Shown one piece after another: positions 22,433 to 33,600 of a DNA stretch of 64,000 bases. The stretch's first letter is position 1. Each line of letters begins with the position of its first letter. The notes beneath the pieces are model-generated. The model was not told the DNA's origin. It worked only from the letters and a program-made list of their open reading frames with translations, and did not search any database. The DNA lies in assembly GCF_000002595.2 (NCBI RefSeq), contig NC_057015.1:5443195-5507194 (forward strand), read 5' to 3'. The translations under genes were made by a program, and so were the position numbers. The DNA comes from Chlamydomonas reinhardtii (lineage: Eukaryota; Chlorophyta; Chlorophyceae; Chlamydomonadales; Chlamydomonadaceae).

Positions 22433-23644
22433 CTACGTTAGCGCCACTGCCGCGGCTGCCATCAGGTGGTTTCCCGCCGCGGACCCCGGCGCCATCCCGG
22501 CCATACCACCGCCCGCGCCGCCTCCCTGGCTCAACTGCTGCGGTGCCTGCTGCGGCGACGCCTGCTGCTGCGCCTGCTGTGGCGGCCCCTGCGGAGAAGC
22601 CGGTTGCTGCTGCTGTTGCTGCTGCAGCTGCTGATAATGGTGCTGCGCGTCCTTGTCCAGTTCCTGCGCCGTGCGCCGCACCGCCGCCGCGCGCTGCCGG
22701 TGCAGCTCCGAGGCGTTCGCGCGGCGGTAGGGCTTGAGCACGTCGCCGGCGAACCCAGGGATGGCCAGGTTCCAGCTGCGCTCCAGGTGCAGCGCGATGT
22801 CGCGCGCCTTGAGCACGCCGCCGCTCTTGCGCCGCTTGGCTGCCTCGCAGCCCAGGGCCACCGCGTTGCTGACCCACTCGGTGTAGAACTCCACCAGCGC
22901 GGCCTCCGTGGCGGGGTCCATCACGTGGTTCTCGAGGCCGGCGGCGCGCAGTGCCATGCGCATGCCACGCCGGGGCAGCAGGCGGCGGTCGTCGTCGGGA
23001 TGGTCCACCGAAAACGCACTCCCACCCGCCGCGGCCGCCGCCGCCGCGCGCTGGCGCTGCAGCAGCTGCTGCTGTTGCTGCTGCTGTTGGCGCTGCGCCG
23101 CCTGCGCGGCCGCCGCTGCGGCTGCTTGCGTGGCCTGCGTGTGCGCCAGCGTCTGCGAAATGATGTTGAACACCTGCGCCGCAGCCAACGTGGGCTGTGC
23201 AGGCGCTGCTGCTGCCGGCTGTGCCACCGCTACGCTGGGGGCTTGTGCGGGAGCAGGCTCGGGCTCGCCAGGCCGCATTCGCTTAGCATCCGGTGGCCCC
23301 ACGGCATCCGCTGGGCGCTTGGCACCGACCTGCTGCTGTGCCTGCATTTGCTGGTATTGCGCCATGCCAGGTGCTGGCAGTCCCGGCTGCGCAACCACGC
23401 CTAGCGCCATGCCAGCCGGCCGCGGAGGTGCCGCTCCTGGCGCCATGCTGGGGGGCATGCCCGGGATCATGCTGTGCGAGACGCCGGGTGCCATATTAAG
23501 CGGCTGGATTGGTAGCCCTGCCTGCGGCGCGACGCCCGGCGCCATACCAGGCGCCGCACCTGGCGCCATACCTGGTGCCATCCCTGGTGCCATAGACATT
23601 GGCGGTGGCCCCGGCTGCATGCTGCTTGGTGGTCCCGGCTGCAT
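22433..23644 (-). CDS. TAF12: TFIID/SAGA subunit TAF12, histone-fold protein
   Basis: This is a single open frame of 403 residues on the minus strand. The C-terminal half has the TAF12 histone fold: RRGMRMALRAAGLENHVMDP, then EFYTEWVSNAVALGCEAAKR, then DIALHLERSWNLAIPGFAGD and LKPYRRANASELHRQR. The LHLE+.WN+.IPGF signature is diagnostic for TAF12, which pairs with TAF4 in TFIID and with ADA1 in SAGA to support RNA polymerase II initiation in the nucleus. The N-terminal 60 residues are built of MAPG/AAPG repeats. A KRPADAVGPPDAKR stretch could be a nuclear localisation signal. Poly-Gln and poly-Ala runs flank the fold, and a Gln/Pro tail ends the protein. The start at 23644 is the first ATG of the frame. 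The gene diverges from the phosphatase-subunit gene, about 360 bases apart. Confidence 0.85.
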   Translation of the reverse strand: MQPGPPSSMQPGPPPMSMAPGMAPGMAPGAAPGMAPGVAPQAGLPIQPLNMAPGVSHSMIPGMPPSMAPGAAPPRPAGMALGVVAQPGLPAPGMAQYQQMQAQQQVGAKRPADAVGPPDAKRMRPGEPEPAPAQAPSVAVAQPAAAAPAQPTLAAAQVFNIISQTLAHTQATQAAAAAAAQAAQRQQQQQQQQLLQRQRAAAAAAAGGSAFSVDHPDDDRRLLPRRGMRMALRAAGLENHVMDPATEAALVEFYTEWVSNAVALGCEAAKRRKSGGVLKARDIALHLERSWNLAIPGFAGDVLKPYRRANASELHRQRAAAVRRTAQELDKDAQHHYQQLQQQQQQQPASPQGPPQQAQQQASPQQAPQQLSQGGGAGGGMAGMAPGSAAGNHLMAAAAVALT

Positions 23645-23881
23645 GATGCCTCTTCGCTAGCCCTAGCTAGGTGCGGCTCAGCTCTGCTGAGTCCCGGCCA
23701 AGGCCGGGGCCCACTCTCAAGCTCTCCGAGTGATCCGCCTGGCGAGCAGAGCAAGTATTCGAAGCAGTAAGTCCAGAATAGCGCTCAAAAAATCGCGTTT
23801 TTGCAAGAGCTCTGAATCAAAGACAAGCGCGCCAGTGTTTCAGGCCTTTGCAGCGAGAATGTTCCTTACTGCATATGCTTC

Positions 23882-23917
<36 letters not shown>

Positions 23918-24002
23918 GAAGTTAGCTATATATTCCAAGTATGGACAAAACTGGGAGCGCAGTTGCCATCCTGGAAAATTGCATGCAGCTCACACTGCAC
24001 AT
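23645..24002. promoter_or_regulatory. Bidirectional promoter region with (GTT)n run
   Basis: This region lies between the TAF12 start (-) and the chosen start of the HEAT-repeat gene (+). It contains an uninterrupted run of about twelve GTT/TTG units at 23881-23919. If an upstream start (ATG near 23860) were used, the run would encode about twelve Val residues, which is implausible, so I place it in the 5' untranslated leader or promoter. Confidence 0.45.
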
Positions 24003-27000
24003 ATGCAGGACAGCTCCGATGGAAGCTCCAATACAAATAATTGGTCTCTGGCACAAGACCAAATGCCGCCCAGGGGAGGCTCGAGCGGAGAGGAGGACGA
24101 CGTCGAGGAGCGTTGGGATGACGACGCGGTGGTGGTGAGCATGAAGTCGTCTTTCTGTGCGCAGCCAGTTTCAATTACAGCCGTGTCATCAATCATAAAT
24201 CATGCGAGCGAAACCCCTGCAAGATTGATGCGCAATGTTGCGGGCGGTGACCAGCACCTTCGTCTGCGCCAAAGACGCCCACCCGCCACTCCTGTCAAAC
24301 AACTAGCGGCACCGCGCAGGTTGATATCAACACGGTCACGCCAGTCACGACACTCAAGAACTGCCTTAGCACTGACCTGCCGCTTCGATTGGCGTACTTG
24401 AAGGTGGGTATGGGCATTCTTTGGGTGACGTGGTGTGCTCGGGGGGGGGGGGGAGGTCGCCGAGTCGCGTATAACCCATTCGGAACCTTGTGGCCGACAT
24501 CCCGTCCTGCAGAGCCTTGCGTCCGCTGCCACCCGGGCCAACAAAAGGGAGCTGCAACAACTCTTAGACGTAAGTAATGATCACACTGTGGACGTGCGGG
24601 ATGATTGGGCGTCATTTACACGCCGTGGTTGTGTTGCTTGGCTGCTATCACCCCCAAATGAGGCACACCCGATCCTCTGCAGGCCGTGCCAACACTCTTG
24701 GATGACGAGGCGCTGGGTGTAAGGTTGGAAACATTGGAGCAACTGTCACAGCTTGGTGGGTGCACTGGGCAGATATCAGGATGGCAGCCGGCAGATTGCT
24801 GGGGTCATACAGCATTATGTCCAGCTCACCCGGCGTACAGCGCAGTGCATCAGACTGTGGACACGCGCACAGAGATGCTGTCGGTTGAGTGTTTGTTGCC
24901 CTCACCATGCTGCCGCGCAGCCAAGGTTTGCAGCTCCACGTGTAGCTGTGAGGAGGTGGAGGAGGCGGTGGTGAACGGACTGGAGGCTCAGCTGCTGCCG
25001 GCCATAGCGCCGGCGCCCGGCGGCAGCGGCGTGGCCGGCACCAGCACCCTGCCTATGGTGAGCCTGGCACCCACCCAGTGCATGGCTGTGCTGACTAGAC
25101 CATGCGCCTGTTACTCAGCAGCCTGTTTCGACTAACGCATCACGAAGTGTTTCCTTCCCTCGCGTTCTGACACATGTGCTCTGTGCTGGTTCAGCAGGTC
25201 CGGGAGGCCCAGTTGGCCGCCCTGGACTCGGTGTGCGGCGTGCTCCCGGCCAGCTCTGTGCACCCGCTGCTGGCACGCCTGTGCCGTGCAGCCGACTCCG
25301 GGCTGGTGCGTGCCGTACTGCCGTGCCTGTCTGTACATGACGCATGCTTGCCAAGCAACCGCGACTGCTGGATGCCACGTCTAGGGTAGCCGGAAGCCCG
25401 ACCTGTCGCGCTGGCGCCGTGTACCTGATGCGCCCGGTGTGTTGCTTGTTGCTGGCGCAGGAGAAGGCCGCTGGGCATTCTGGTGGTGGCAGCGGTGGCA
25501 AGGCGGGCGGTGACGCCGCACTCATGGCTCTGTCCATGCTGGCGGTGGCGGTGCGGCACATGCCTCCGGAGCGGGGGCTGGCGACAGCTCACAGCCTGGC
25601 AACAAAGCTTTCCGCGAACGCGGACCTGCGAGTCCGTGAGGTGGGCGGGGCGGGCTGCTGCGGGGGCCTAGCGAGTCGCTCGACGACTGACTTGACCAAG
25701 CCACGCTGGTAGGAGCATAGCCGTTGATGCCGTGGCGACGTGCCCAATGTGTGTGGCTAACACCGCCTCCATGGTCCCGGAACTTGCAGGCACTGGCCAG
25801 CGTGCTGCCGCACCTTTTCAGTAATTTCGCCCGGCTGCCGGGCGCGTTGGAGCAGATGTGTGCGCTGTTCAGCAAGCTGTGCGAGGACAAGGTGCGCAGT
25901 GACACGTGTTCCAGCCCCACTTCCCGCTGCGCGGGACTGTGTTGCCACCTGCCGACTCTCGGACAACTGGACGGCACTGCACCCGCGGCATACCTGCCTG
26001 CCTGCAGGTGTGGAGCGTGCAGCAGGCGTGCGCGCGTGTTGTGCCGGACGTCAGCGAGCAGTGCAGCCGGGCCGCATGCGACGTGAGCACGGGCGCCCCC
26101 GCCAGCACCAGCGGCAGTGCGGATGCGGCGCTTGCTGCTCGCTGCGACGGCCTGCAACGGGGTGTGCTGGAGGGGGAGTACCTGGGCAGGCTGCTGCCAG
26201 CCAGCTCACAGGTGCGTGAGGCACGTGCAACAGGGCAGTCGTGTCAGGACTCAGAAATGCGCTCTACTGGGGTCGGAACCGCGGATAGGTCCAGCGGGAG
26301 TCAGGGGTTTGCCCGCCTTTGGAAAGAGTTGGCTGGATCTGCAGGCGAGGGGCTGGCCGGTAGTATGCATGTTCCATGCACGTCTGACTTACCTGGAGGC
26401 ATGGATGTCGCAAGCACGCCCCGTCCATGGACCAGGCGGAAACCCGCACTCCGAGCCAGACGCTCCCCCCCACCGCGCTGACACCCCCCTCGTCACAGTG
26501 GGTGGTCACGGCTGCGCGCCAGGTGGCAGGAGCGGCCATTGCGGGACTGCGACCGGGGCTGACGGCGGATCTGCTGCCGCGGCTTCTGGACGCATTTTGC
26601 GCCGCGTCCGCTGCGGTGGGGCAGGGCGCTGTGGAGGTGAAGCGGGCGTGTGCGGCGGCCTTCGCAGACGTGCTAGCCAAGGTGAGAGGCAGTGTCAGCC
26701 CTCGTGACGGCAGGGAATGAGGCAGCGCACGGCGCTTCCAGCGCCTGTGCAAAGGCCGCCTCCCCTTCTTGCACCCATACCGTTGAGGTTCTGCGCGCCC
26801 AGGCGTCGACCTGCGTCCCTGTGTTGCCGCAGGCGGGCCATGCGCACTGGCCACAGCTGCACCCGGTGTGGGGACGGCTGCTGCGCCAGGCGGATGGCGC
26901 CACGCTGTGCAACGCTGTGGGCGGCGCGGAGCGGGTGGTGCGGGTGCTGGCGGCTGGGCCACTCGGGGCGTCAGGCGCGGCGCAGGTGGGCGCGGCCGTG

Positions 27001-27905
27001 TTGGCACTTGGCAGGGTGGGCTGGGGCCCCTGGTAGGCTGAGCCCATGGAGGGCTCACCGCGTTGGCCACAGTGCCGCTGGCTGTGACACAAGCAGTTAC
27101 GCCCTTCAACGCCCCACCATGTCCTTTCCTCCTGCAGGAGGTTGTGGGCGGGCAGCTGCAGGAGGTGCTGCGGGCCAACCTGCACGCCGTGGCGCCGGCC
27201 GTGTGTGAGGAAATGGCGGGGCTGCTGGCGGTGTGCCCGCCGGAGCTGCAGCGGCAGGTGCTGGAGGTGAGGCCGACCCGCGGTGTCGGTGATCGTGACC
27301 ATTTCTGACTTTTGTGTACGACTCAAGGGATATCTTATCGGTGTTCTTGACACAGCCAGAGAGTGAGTAACCCCTGCCCGCTGGCACGACTGCAGGTGCT
27401 GCCGGCACTCTGCGAGCCGCCGGCGGCCGGCAGCGGCCGCTGTGGCGATTGGCGGCCGCGGCTGTGCCTGGCACGGCAGCTGCACGCCACCGTATGTGCG
27501 GTGGCGGCGCCCGGCGCCGCGGGCCCCGATGCGGCGGCGACAGTGGCGCGTTGTGCGGTGCAGCTATGCGGCGACCCCGTCTGGTCGGTGCGGCAAGCCG
27601 CGGCGGCACAGGTTGGTCTCATACTCGGACAGGCGTCGCCACCGCCCCCGTTAAACCAGGACGCCGAAGACGGAGCGGCTACGCCTGGCAGCAGCGCTGC
27701 AACAACGGTAGCGCTGACGGAGACGCAGCGGAGCTGGCTGCAGCGGTTATCTGGGGTTGAGAGCTGTGAGGGGCTGCCAGGGCTGGGGGTGGAGGCACTG
27801 CAGGTGCTTTCTTCCTGGTTGGGTGCCGCTGTCGGCGGGACGCGGGCGGAGGAATCCCTGGCTGTCACAGCGTGCTGTGCTGCTTTTGCGAGCCAAGCAT
27901 GTTGA
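24003..27905 (+). CDS. HEAT-repeat phosphatase regulatory subunit (PP4R1-like)
   Basis: Thirteen exons join in frame to 693 residues: 24003-24134, 24320-24403, 24513-24569, 24683-24755, 24921-25057, 25198-25305, 25461-25640, 25790-25891, 26008-26211, 26499-26681, 26833-27015, 27138-27266 and 27396-27905. The N-terminus is acidic (GEEDDVEERWDDD). The rest is a run of helical pairs of HEAT type: LETLEQLSQL, VREAQLAALDSV, LRVRE, AVEVKRACAAAFADVLAK, and near the end DPVWSVRQAAAAQVGLILG with a preceding WRPRLCLARQL. The D..W.VR..A pattern is that of the PP2A A-subunit/PP4R1 superfamily, scaffolds that hold the PP2A/PP4/PP6-type catalytic subunit. PP4R1 is favoured because of the acidic start and degenerate middle. 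Exon 11 could also end at 26985 without changing the frame. The last exon runs into a less conserved Thr/Gly/Ala-rich tail, where an unseen intron is possible. Confidence 0.6.
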
Positions 27906-28285
27906 TCTGGCTCGGTTGTGTCGGGGAGAGTGTGGTACCTACACTGCAGGAGATGCACTATTTGTTGGCCACCGTTATGCGTTCGGGGCTTAGGGCGGCG
28001 TGTTGACCAAAGCTTCCAAGGTTCACCCGAGTTCGGAGGCATGGGGCGCATTCATTGTACGGTAACTGCCATCCGCCTGCCTGCTGCCATGCCTCGACCT
28101 CGCTCAGCGTCAATCCGCGACACGCTTGTGAAGCCTACGCGGCTTTAATCCACACCCCCGCAGCCCGGCACGTCCAATCGTCAACGCGCATCACACATTC
28201 AATGACTGAATCCATGAATTGCAGCACCGCACGCCAGGGCCTACTGTACGATACCGCTCTTCTGTCAATGCACACCTGCATCCCA
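27906..28285. other. Convergent 3' spacer
   Basis: It lies between the ends of the HEAT-repeat gene (+) and the DUF3429 gene (-). No gene and no clear TGTAA word on either strand was found. Confidence 0.4.
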
Positions 28286-30187
28286 TCACTTCCTCGCTGA
28301 AAGACCCGCCGCCGCCGCCACCGCTCCTGACGCACCCGCCGCTGCTGCCATCCCGCCGGCGCCGGCGCCGACGCCCGCCGCCCCGTCCCGCCCAGACACG
28401 CGCGCCTCCATGCGCGCCGCCCGCGCGGCGTCCTCCTCCTCCATGCGCCGCCGCGCCTTGTCCAGGTCGCGCTTGAGGTAGTAGGTGGTGGTGGCCAGCA
28501 TGCTCATCATGGCCAGCACCGTCAGGTAGCCGCGCAGCGACATGTACTGCGGGCCGATGGCGATAGCGAACCGGATAGAGGATGAGAGGGGGCGCGCGGG
28601 GCAGGAGAGCTGTCAAGCGCCCTTCAGGGGACACCAGGCGTTGAGCGGGAGGAGGCAAGCGACGACCTAGCGATAGCGATGAGGGCCGCACTACAGAAGC
28701 AGCGTGGCAAAGCCAGGGCGCTGCAAGCCCCGGCCCGCTTAAGCCCCGCCACCCCCCATGAGAGAAATGTAAGCCCCCATGCAACGCCTCACCCAGGCTG
28801 GCAGGTAGCCGTGCTTGAAGTAGGAGGAGTCCGACAGGTAGCAGATGGCCTGTGCGGGCGTGGCGCGTGCGGCGCCGGGCGTCACACGGCGGGGCGCAGC
28901 AGCAGCAACGTAAGACCCGTGAAGCTCCCGTGTATACCGAACGAGCCGTGCTGGGTACGAACCCTTTTCACGCGCCCTTACAGCGAGCTACCCGCTTGAA
29001 ACCCTCGCCACCGTTCGTTTCAGTCCTTCTTTTGCGATGACGCCATGTCACGGCCTCACCAGCAGGGACGCGATGGCCAGGCTGCCCTGCGCCGGCTCCA
29101 GCAGCAGCGCCGGCACCGCCGCCAGTGAGGGCACCACCGACCACACGTACCGCTCATTGAGCGCCCCCTGAGCCTTCTTGGAGCCGGGCGCTGCAGCAGG
29201 AAAGCAGCAGCGGGCAATACAGTGACTGAAGGAGCCCACGCACCACAGCACCAAGCCCAACCCCACACGACGATGTCAAGCGAGCGCTCCCTGGCAACGT
29301 CACCTGACGACCGGCCCTATCGGCGCAGCGTTGTAGCAGGCACTTGGAGAAGCCTCAATCCAGAAAGTGCCGATCCCAGTAACGTTGCCGTAACGCTACC
29401 ATCCTAGTGCCCTCACTGTGTCATCCCCCTGCTGGGTACCCGAGCTGTGCTACAGTCACACCCGTGCTCACCCGCGATGGTCTGGCTCTGCATGGCCAGC
29501 CCCCAGTGCACTGCGCCCAGGAAGGTGACGATGCTGCCGCCGTACACGTGCTGCATGCGAGCGCAGTAGTCGATGAGCTCGGGCATGCCCGCCGCTGTCA
29601 GGAGCTGCGGCGTCAGCGTCAGGAACGGGATGGCGCCTGCAGAGGCAGGTGCGCGGTGCAGGTGCGCAGACGCGCAGCGGCACCGTCCATGGAGGAGACA
29701 TGATGCGTGGAATAATGGGTATGCCCCTGCCGAGTAGCTTCCCCGTTTGCAACATCCACGTATCCGCGTCTTGGCTAACCCAATCTACCGATAAGTCTGC
29801 TCCATCGCAAACGTGAGCGTGACTGAACGCGCACCTGCAAACCCTAGAAGCTTGGGGTACACTGGCATGTTGGCCAGTATCTGGGACTGTCGAGCAAAGA
29901 ACGATACCGGCGTCTCCGCGCTACTACTGCTGCTGGCAGCAGCCGCAGCCGCAGCCGCAGCTGCTGAAGGACGCCCAGAAGAGGATGGCCCAGAGGCTGG
30001 GCCACCAGCTGAGGACGCTGCGCCGCGCAAATGGTTGAGCGCACACGCAGCTATGGGGAGCCCCTCGCCGGCTTGACCTGCAGCTGATGCCGCAGCCCCC
30101 ACCTGCGCGGCATGCCGAGTTCAGCGCCCCTGACACGAGGTCGCACGGCACGGGGGCATGGACGCGCCCCTCGGCACGCCAAGCCAC
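28286..30187 (-). CDS. DUF3429/TMEM69-like membrane protein, 5' end unresolved
   Basis: Clear exons on the minus strand are about 30078-29835, 29636-29472, 29190-29060, 28849-28793 and 28546-28286, all phase-compatible. The encoded core is YPKLLGFAG, IPFLTLTPQLL, HVYGGSIVTFLGAVHWGLA, then RYVWSVVPSLAAVPALLLEP and GYLTVLAMMSMLATTTYYLK. The YG.SI..FLG.VHWG block is the hallmark of DUF3429 (human TMEM69), a small family with about five membrane helices and no known biochemical role; mitochondrial or bacterial inner-membrane location is usual. A charged coiled stretch (DLDKARRRMEEEDAARAAR) and a Gly/Ala tail follow. The Ser/Ala-rich part before the first helix could be a targeting region. A further exon ending at 30098 with frame ACRAG fits by phase but has no ATG in view, so the start codon is not assigned. 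Confidence 0.7.
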
Positions 30188-30225
30188 GCACCCGGTGCAG
30201 CACCACGGACGCTCCGTGCCGTAGC

Positions 30226-30693
30226 ATGGCGCAATGTGCGATGTATCAATCAGCAGTGCAACGCAACAGCTAGGCGCTCAACAATTTGTTTGCAACAGTC
30301 GTGGTGAGAACTTCGGATGAAGTGATGGTGGACTGTGGAACGGCGCTTGCTTCGTCGATGGCTTCACAGGTTCAGTGGCATGAGAATTTAATGGTCGCCC
30401 AAGTACTAGACTAGAATGCACCAGAGAAAGTGCATCCGGCAGAGCGAAGCGATCTTGCCCCATCTCGTGCAAACCCTCCATTCTCAAGTCGCGCGCGGAC
30501 GCGGGGCGTCGCTATACAATACATATGAGCAACCTAATATTATACATAACATAAACAGCTCAGCACTCGTCGATGGGCTTATCGGTCGCTTAACGGTCTT
30601 GCAAAGCGCCTGTGAACCCGCACGGAGTGCAATTGGAACTATCAAACACACTTGAACCGCTTCGCAAGGAATCGGATTGACTGAGCGAGACAA
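30226..30693. promoter_or_regulatory. Divergent upstream region, DUF3429 gene / KYD-repeat gene
   Basis: Roughly 470 bases, with an AT-rich patch around 30509-30560 (ACAATACATATGAGC and following). It probably drives the KYD-repeat gene to the right. The promoter of the DUF3429 gene may lie here or extend into its unresolved first exon. Confidence 0.3.
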
Positions 30694-33600
30694 ATGCCCA
30701 CGTCCCTGCAGCGCGCAACCCTGGGCCAACCGCGCGGCCTTGGCAGGGCACCAGTGTCAACTCTGCGCACGCCACTGAATGGCATGCGAGTAGTGCCGGT
30801 CGTAGGCCGGGTGCAGGGCTCCCTGGTGCCTAGACCATTGCAAGCGCCGCTGCACGGGAGAAGGCCGGTCGCAACCGTCCGTGCTAGCCAACATGTCGAC
30901 ACACCGACCGCGAAGGTGAGGCTGCAAGCGAGGATCAGCGCTTGCGTGTTCTGGGTTGCGGGTGCGAAAATGCGTCATGTGCGACTCTGCGCTTATCGTC
31001 GAATGGTCCGCTTCCGGTTGTTACTGCAGGCGCCAAGCATGCTGGCGAGCCTGCCGACATGGGCCAAACGATTGACCGGGGTGAGAGCCTGACCGGCGAC
31101 ACTTAGCACTCGGCCCCCTGTTCGCACAGACCCGACCACGCTGACCTGCGCACAACCCTTCGCGCTGCGCAGGCATTCGTGCTGGTGCCGGTCGTGCTGT
31201 TCGGCGGTGCCCGCCACGCAGCAGCTGCCCAAGCGCTCCAACCAACTTTGCCGGTGGGTCCGTCTCCAGCGAAGTAAGCTCTGAAGCCAGCCTGCACGCC
31301 ACAACATACGCGCAGCCCCTTCACCTCGTCCTCTGCTAGCAGTTCCACTCTAGTCGGCTAGGAATAGCCGTTAAACGCACCCCGGCCCACACCACTCAAT
31401 TGCTGTGCGCAGCAGGGCCACTACCCGACCGCCACGGTGCGGCCCAACCCGCTGTTCGAGACCAGCTCAGAGGGCCGCAACGCTGTCCAGGTAAGGGGTA
31501 CCAGCTCGTACACGGCGCCCAAACACCGTGCCTGCACTTTCGCTGCCGACAGTGCTCAGATTTACTGCAAGTTGCTCGTCTGCCAGGGCCCACCAGCATG
31601 ACGCTCAAGATTTCAACGCCTTGGTTCGTTCCCTGCAGGCGCTGACGTCGAGCAGCCAAGTGCGTGTTGCGGCGGCAGTGGCGACGGCCATGGTCGGCTA
31701 CGGCCTGGTGCGCTCCATGAGCGGCTCCGGCCGGGGTTCGGTGGCGGCGGGTGCCATGGCGCTGGCGGAGGCGCCGCCCATGCCCGCCACCAGCCGGGCT
31801 CGCTCGGAGCGGCTGGACCAGCTGTACATCGAGATCGAGGAGCTCAAGGTCCGTGTCGATGGGGATATGAGGATGGGGAGCAGTTAGCGTGTTGCGGCAC
31901 ATCTTATGCAAAGCTCTTGTCGTCTTGGCAAGAGCTGTGGGAACGTTTGGAAGGTTTGCGCAAGGGGCCTGAAGCACCTGGGTCCTGCACTGCGGCATGC
32001 CGCTGACGTGCCGCGCGGCGTGTGCCCCTGCAGGCCCGCAACACGCGCATTTGGGAGCTGGCGATGCAGCTGATGGAGGAGGACGCGACGCTGTCGGTGG
32101 AGGACGCCACCTTCAAGGCCGCCAGCAGCATGGACCTGGACAATCCGGAGGAGGCGGCGGCGGCGGCCCTGGCCGCAAACAGCCGCACTGCAGAGCGCCT
32201 GGCAGTGGCCGCCGTGACCGCCACCAACGCCACAGCCGCCGCAGCTGTGCCCGCGGAGGCAGTGATGGTTGGCGCTGGCGCGCCGCCGATGCGGCCTTCG
32301 GGCGGAGCGTCGCGCGGCGCCCCTGGCCTGGCGGACGTGACGGCGGCGGCCGCAGCATCCGTGGCGGCAGCCGTCGCCACGGCGGCGGAGGCTGGCGTGC
32401 CGATGCGGCCGGCGGGCGGCGGATCGCGGATGTCAATGCCCACGGCCCCTGTGTCAGACTCGCGTGTGCCGCCCACCATGCCGCTCACGGACCGCCCAGG
32501 CGCGCGGTCGCGGTCCGGCCCCGAGGCGCCACTGCCTCCGCCCAGCAACAAGCCGCCGCCCCCGCCGCCCGTGCAGCTGCCGCCGGATAGCAGCCGCGTT
32601 AGTGTGCGGGAGGCGGTGAAGGCCTTTGAGGCTGGCACCACCACCACGACGCGGGCACCCCCGCCTTCTCACAGCGCGTCTGCCGATCCGGGCGCTCCTG
32701 CGCCTCCTGCCGCGCCCGCTGCCCCGGCGCAGCCTAACCTAGCAGCCTGGGCCGGCGACGTGCTGCAAAAGACGGCCAAGGCGGAGCCCACCGTGCCACC
32801 ACCGCAGGCCGTCAACGGTGAAGCCTTCACCTCCAGCTTCAGCAACCCGGCCGCCTCCGCTGCGTCCGCCCCGGCGGAGCCGAAGCCCGCCATCCGCCCG
32901 ACCGGGCGCCGGTCCGCCGCGGCGCCCAGGCCGCAGCGCACCTTCCGCTCGGCGGCACCTCCGCCCGAGACGATGAACCCGTCGTTCGACGTGCCCGCCG
33001 ACTCGCCGCGCCCTGAGGACTACCTGAAGACCGTGGACGCGCGCACCTCCGATGGCCGCCTGAACCCCAGCTTCGCCTCCGCCTCCACCGTGGACAGCGC
33101 GGCAGCGGCGTACACGCCAATGGCGCCTCCCGCGCCCGCGGCCCCCGCCGCGACGGACGAGCCGGCCTGGTTCAACCCCTTCTCCTGGTTCCAGCAGCGC
33201 GGCGAGGCGGATGAGCGCAGCGGCACAAACCCCAGCTTCGATGCCTCGCTAGCGACGGCGCAGCCGGAGACGCTGGCTAGTAGCATCCTGAAGGCGGCGG
33301 AGTCGACGGAGGCGGGCCCGGAGGCGGGCATCGGCGCCGCAGCGGCGGCCAGTGCTTCGGCGTGGTCGGAGGCGCTGACCAAGGGCGCGGCGCCGGGCGA
33401 CTTCACGCCGGTGGAGCAGGTGGCGGAGCTGCTGGATGTGGCCATGAAGACGGAGGAGTTCAAGTACCCCAAGTGAGTTCGGGCCTGCGGGGATGCCAAG
33501 TTGCTGAGGGAGCAGGGTCTCGGGGCTATGGGCACAAGTGTAACCGGCTCGCCAACGGCTGGTGCAGCCAGCCCTGGCAGTGTGTTTCTGGTGAGCGCCG

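Noticed and set aside
22466-23404. 312-codon plus-strand frame opposite TAF12
   Set aside because: Leu/Arg-rich antisense of a Gln/Ala-rich gene; the TAF12 histone fold on the other strand is decisive.
23730-24002. Upstream start of the HEAT-repeat gene that would translate the GTT run into poly-Val
   Set aside because: About twelve Val in a row next to basic, unstructured sequence is unlikely; the ATG at 24003 opens an acidic N-terminus as in PP4R1-type proteins.
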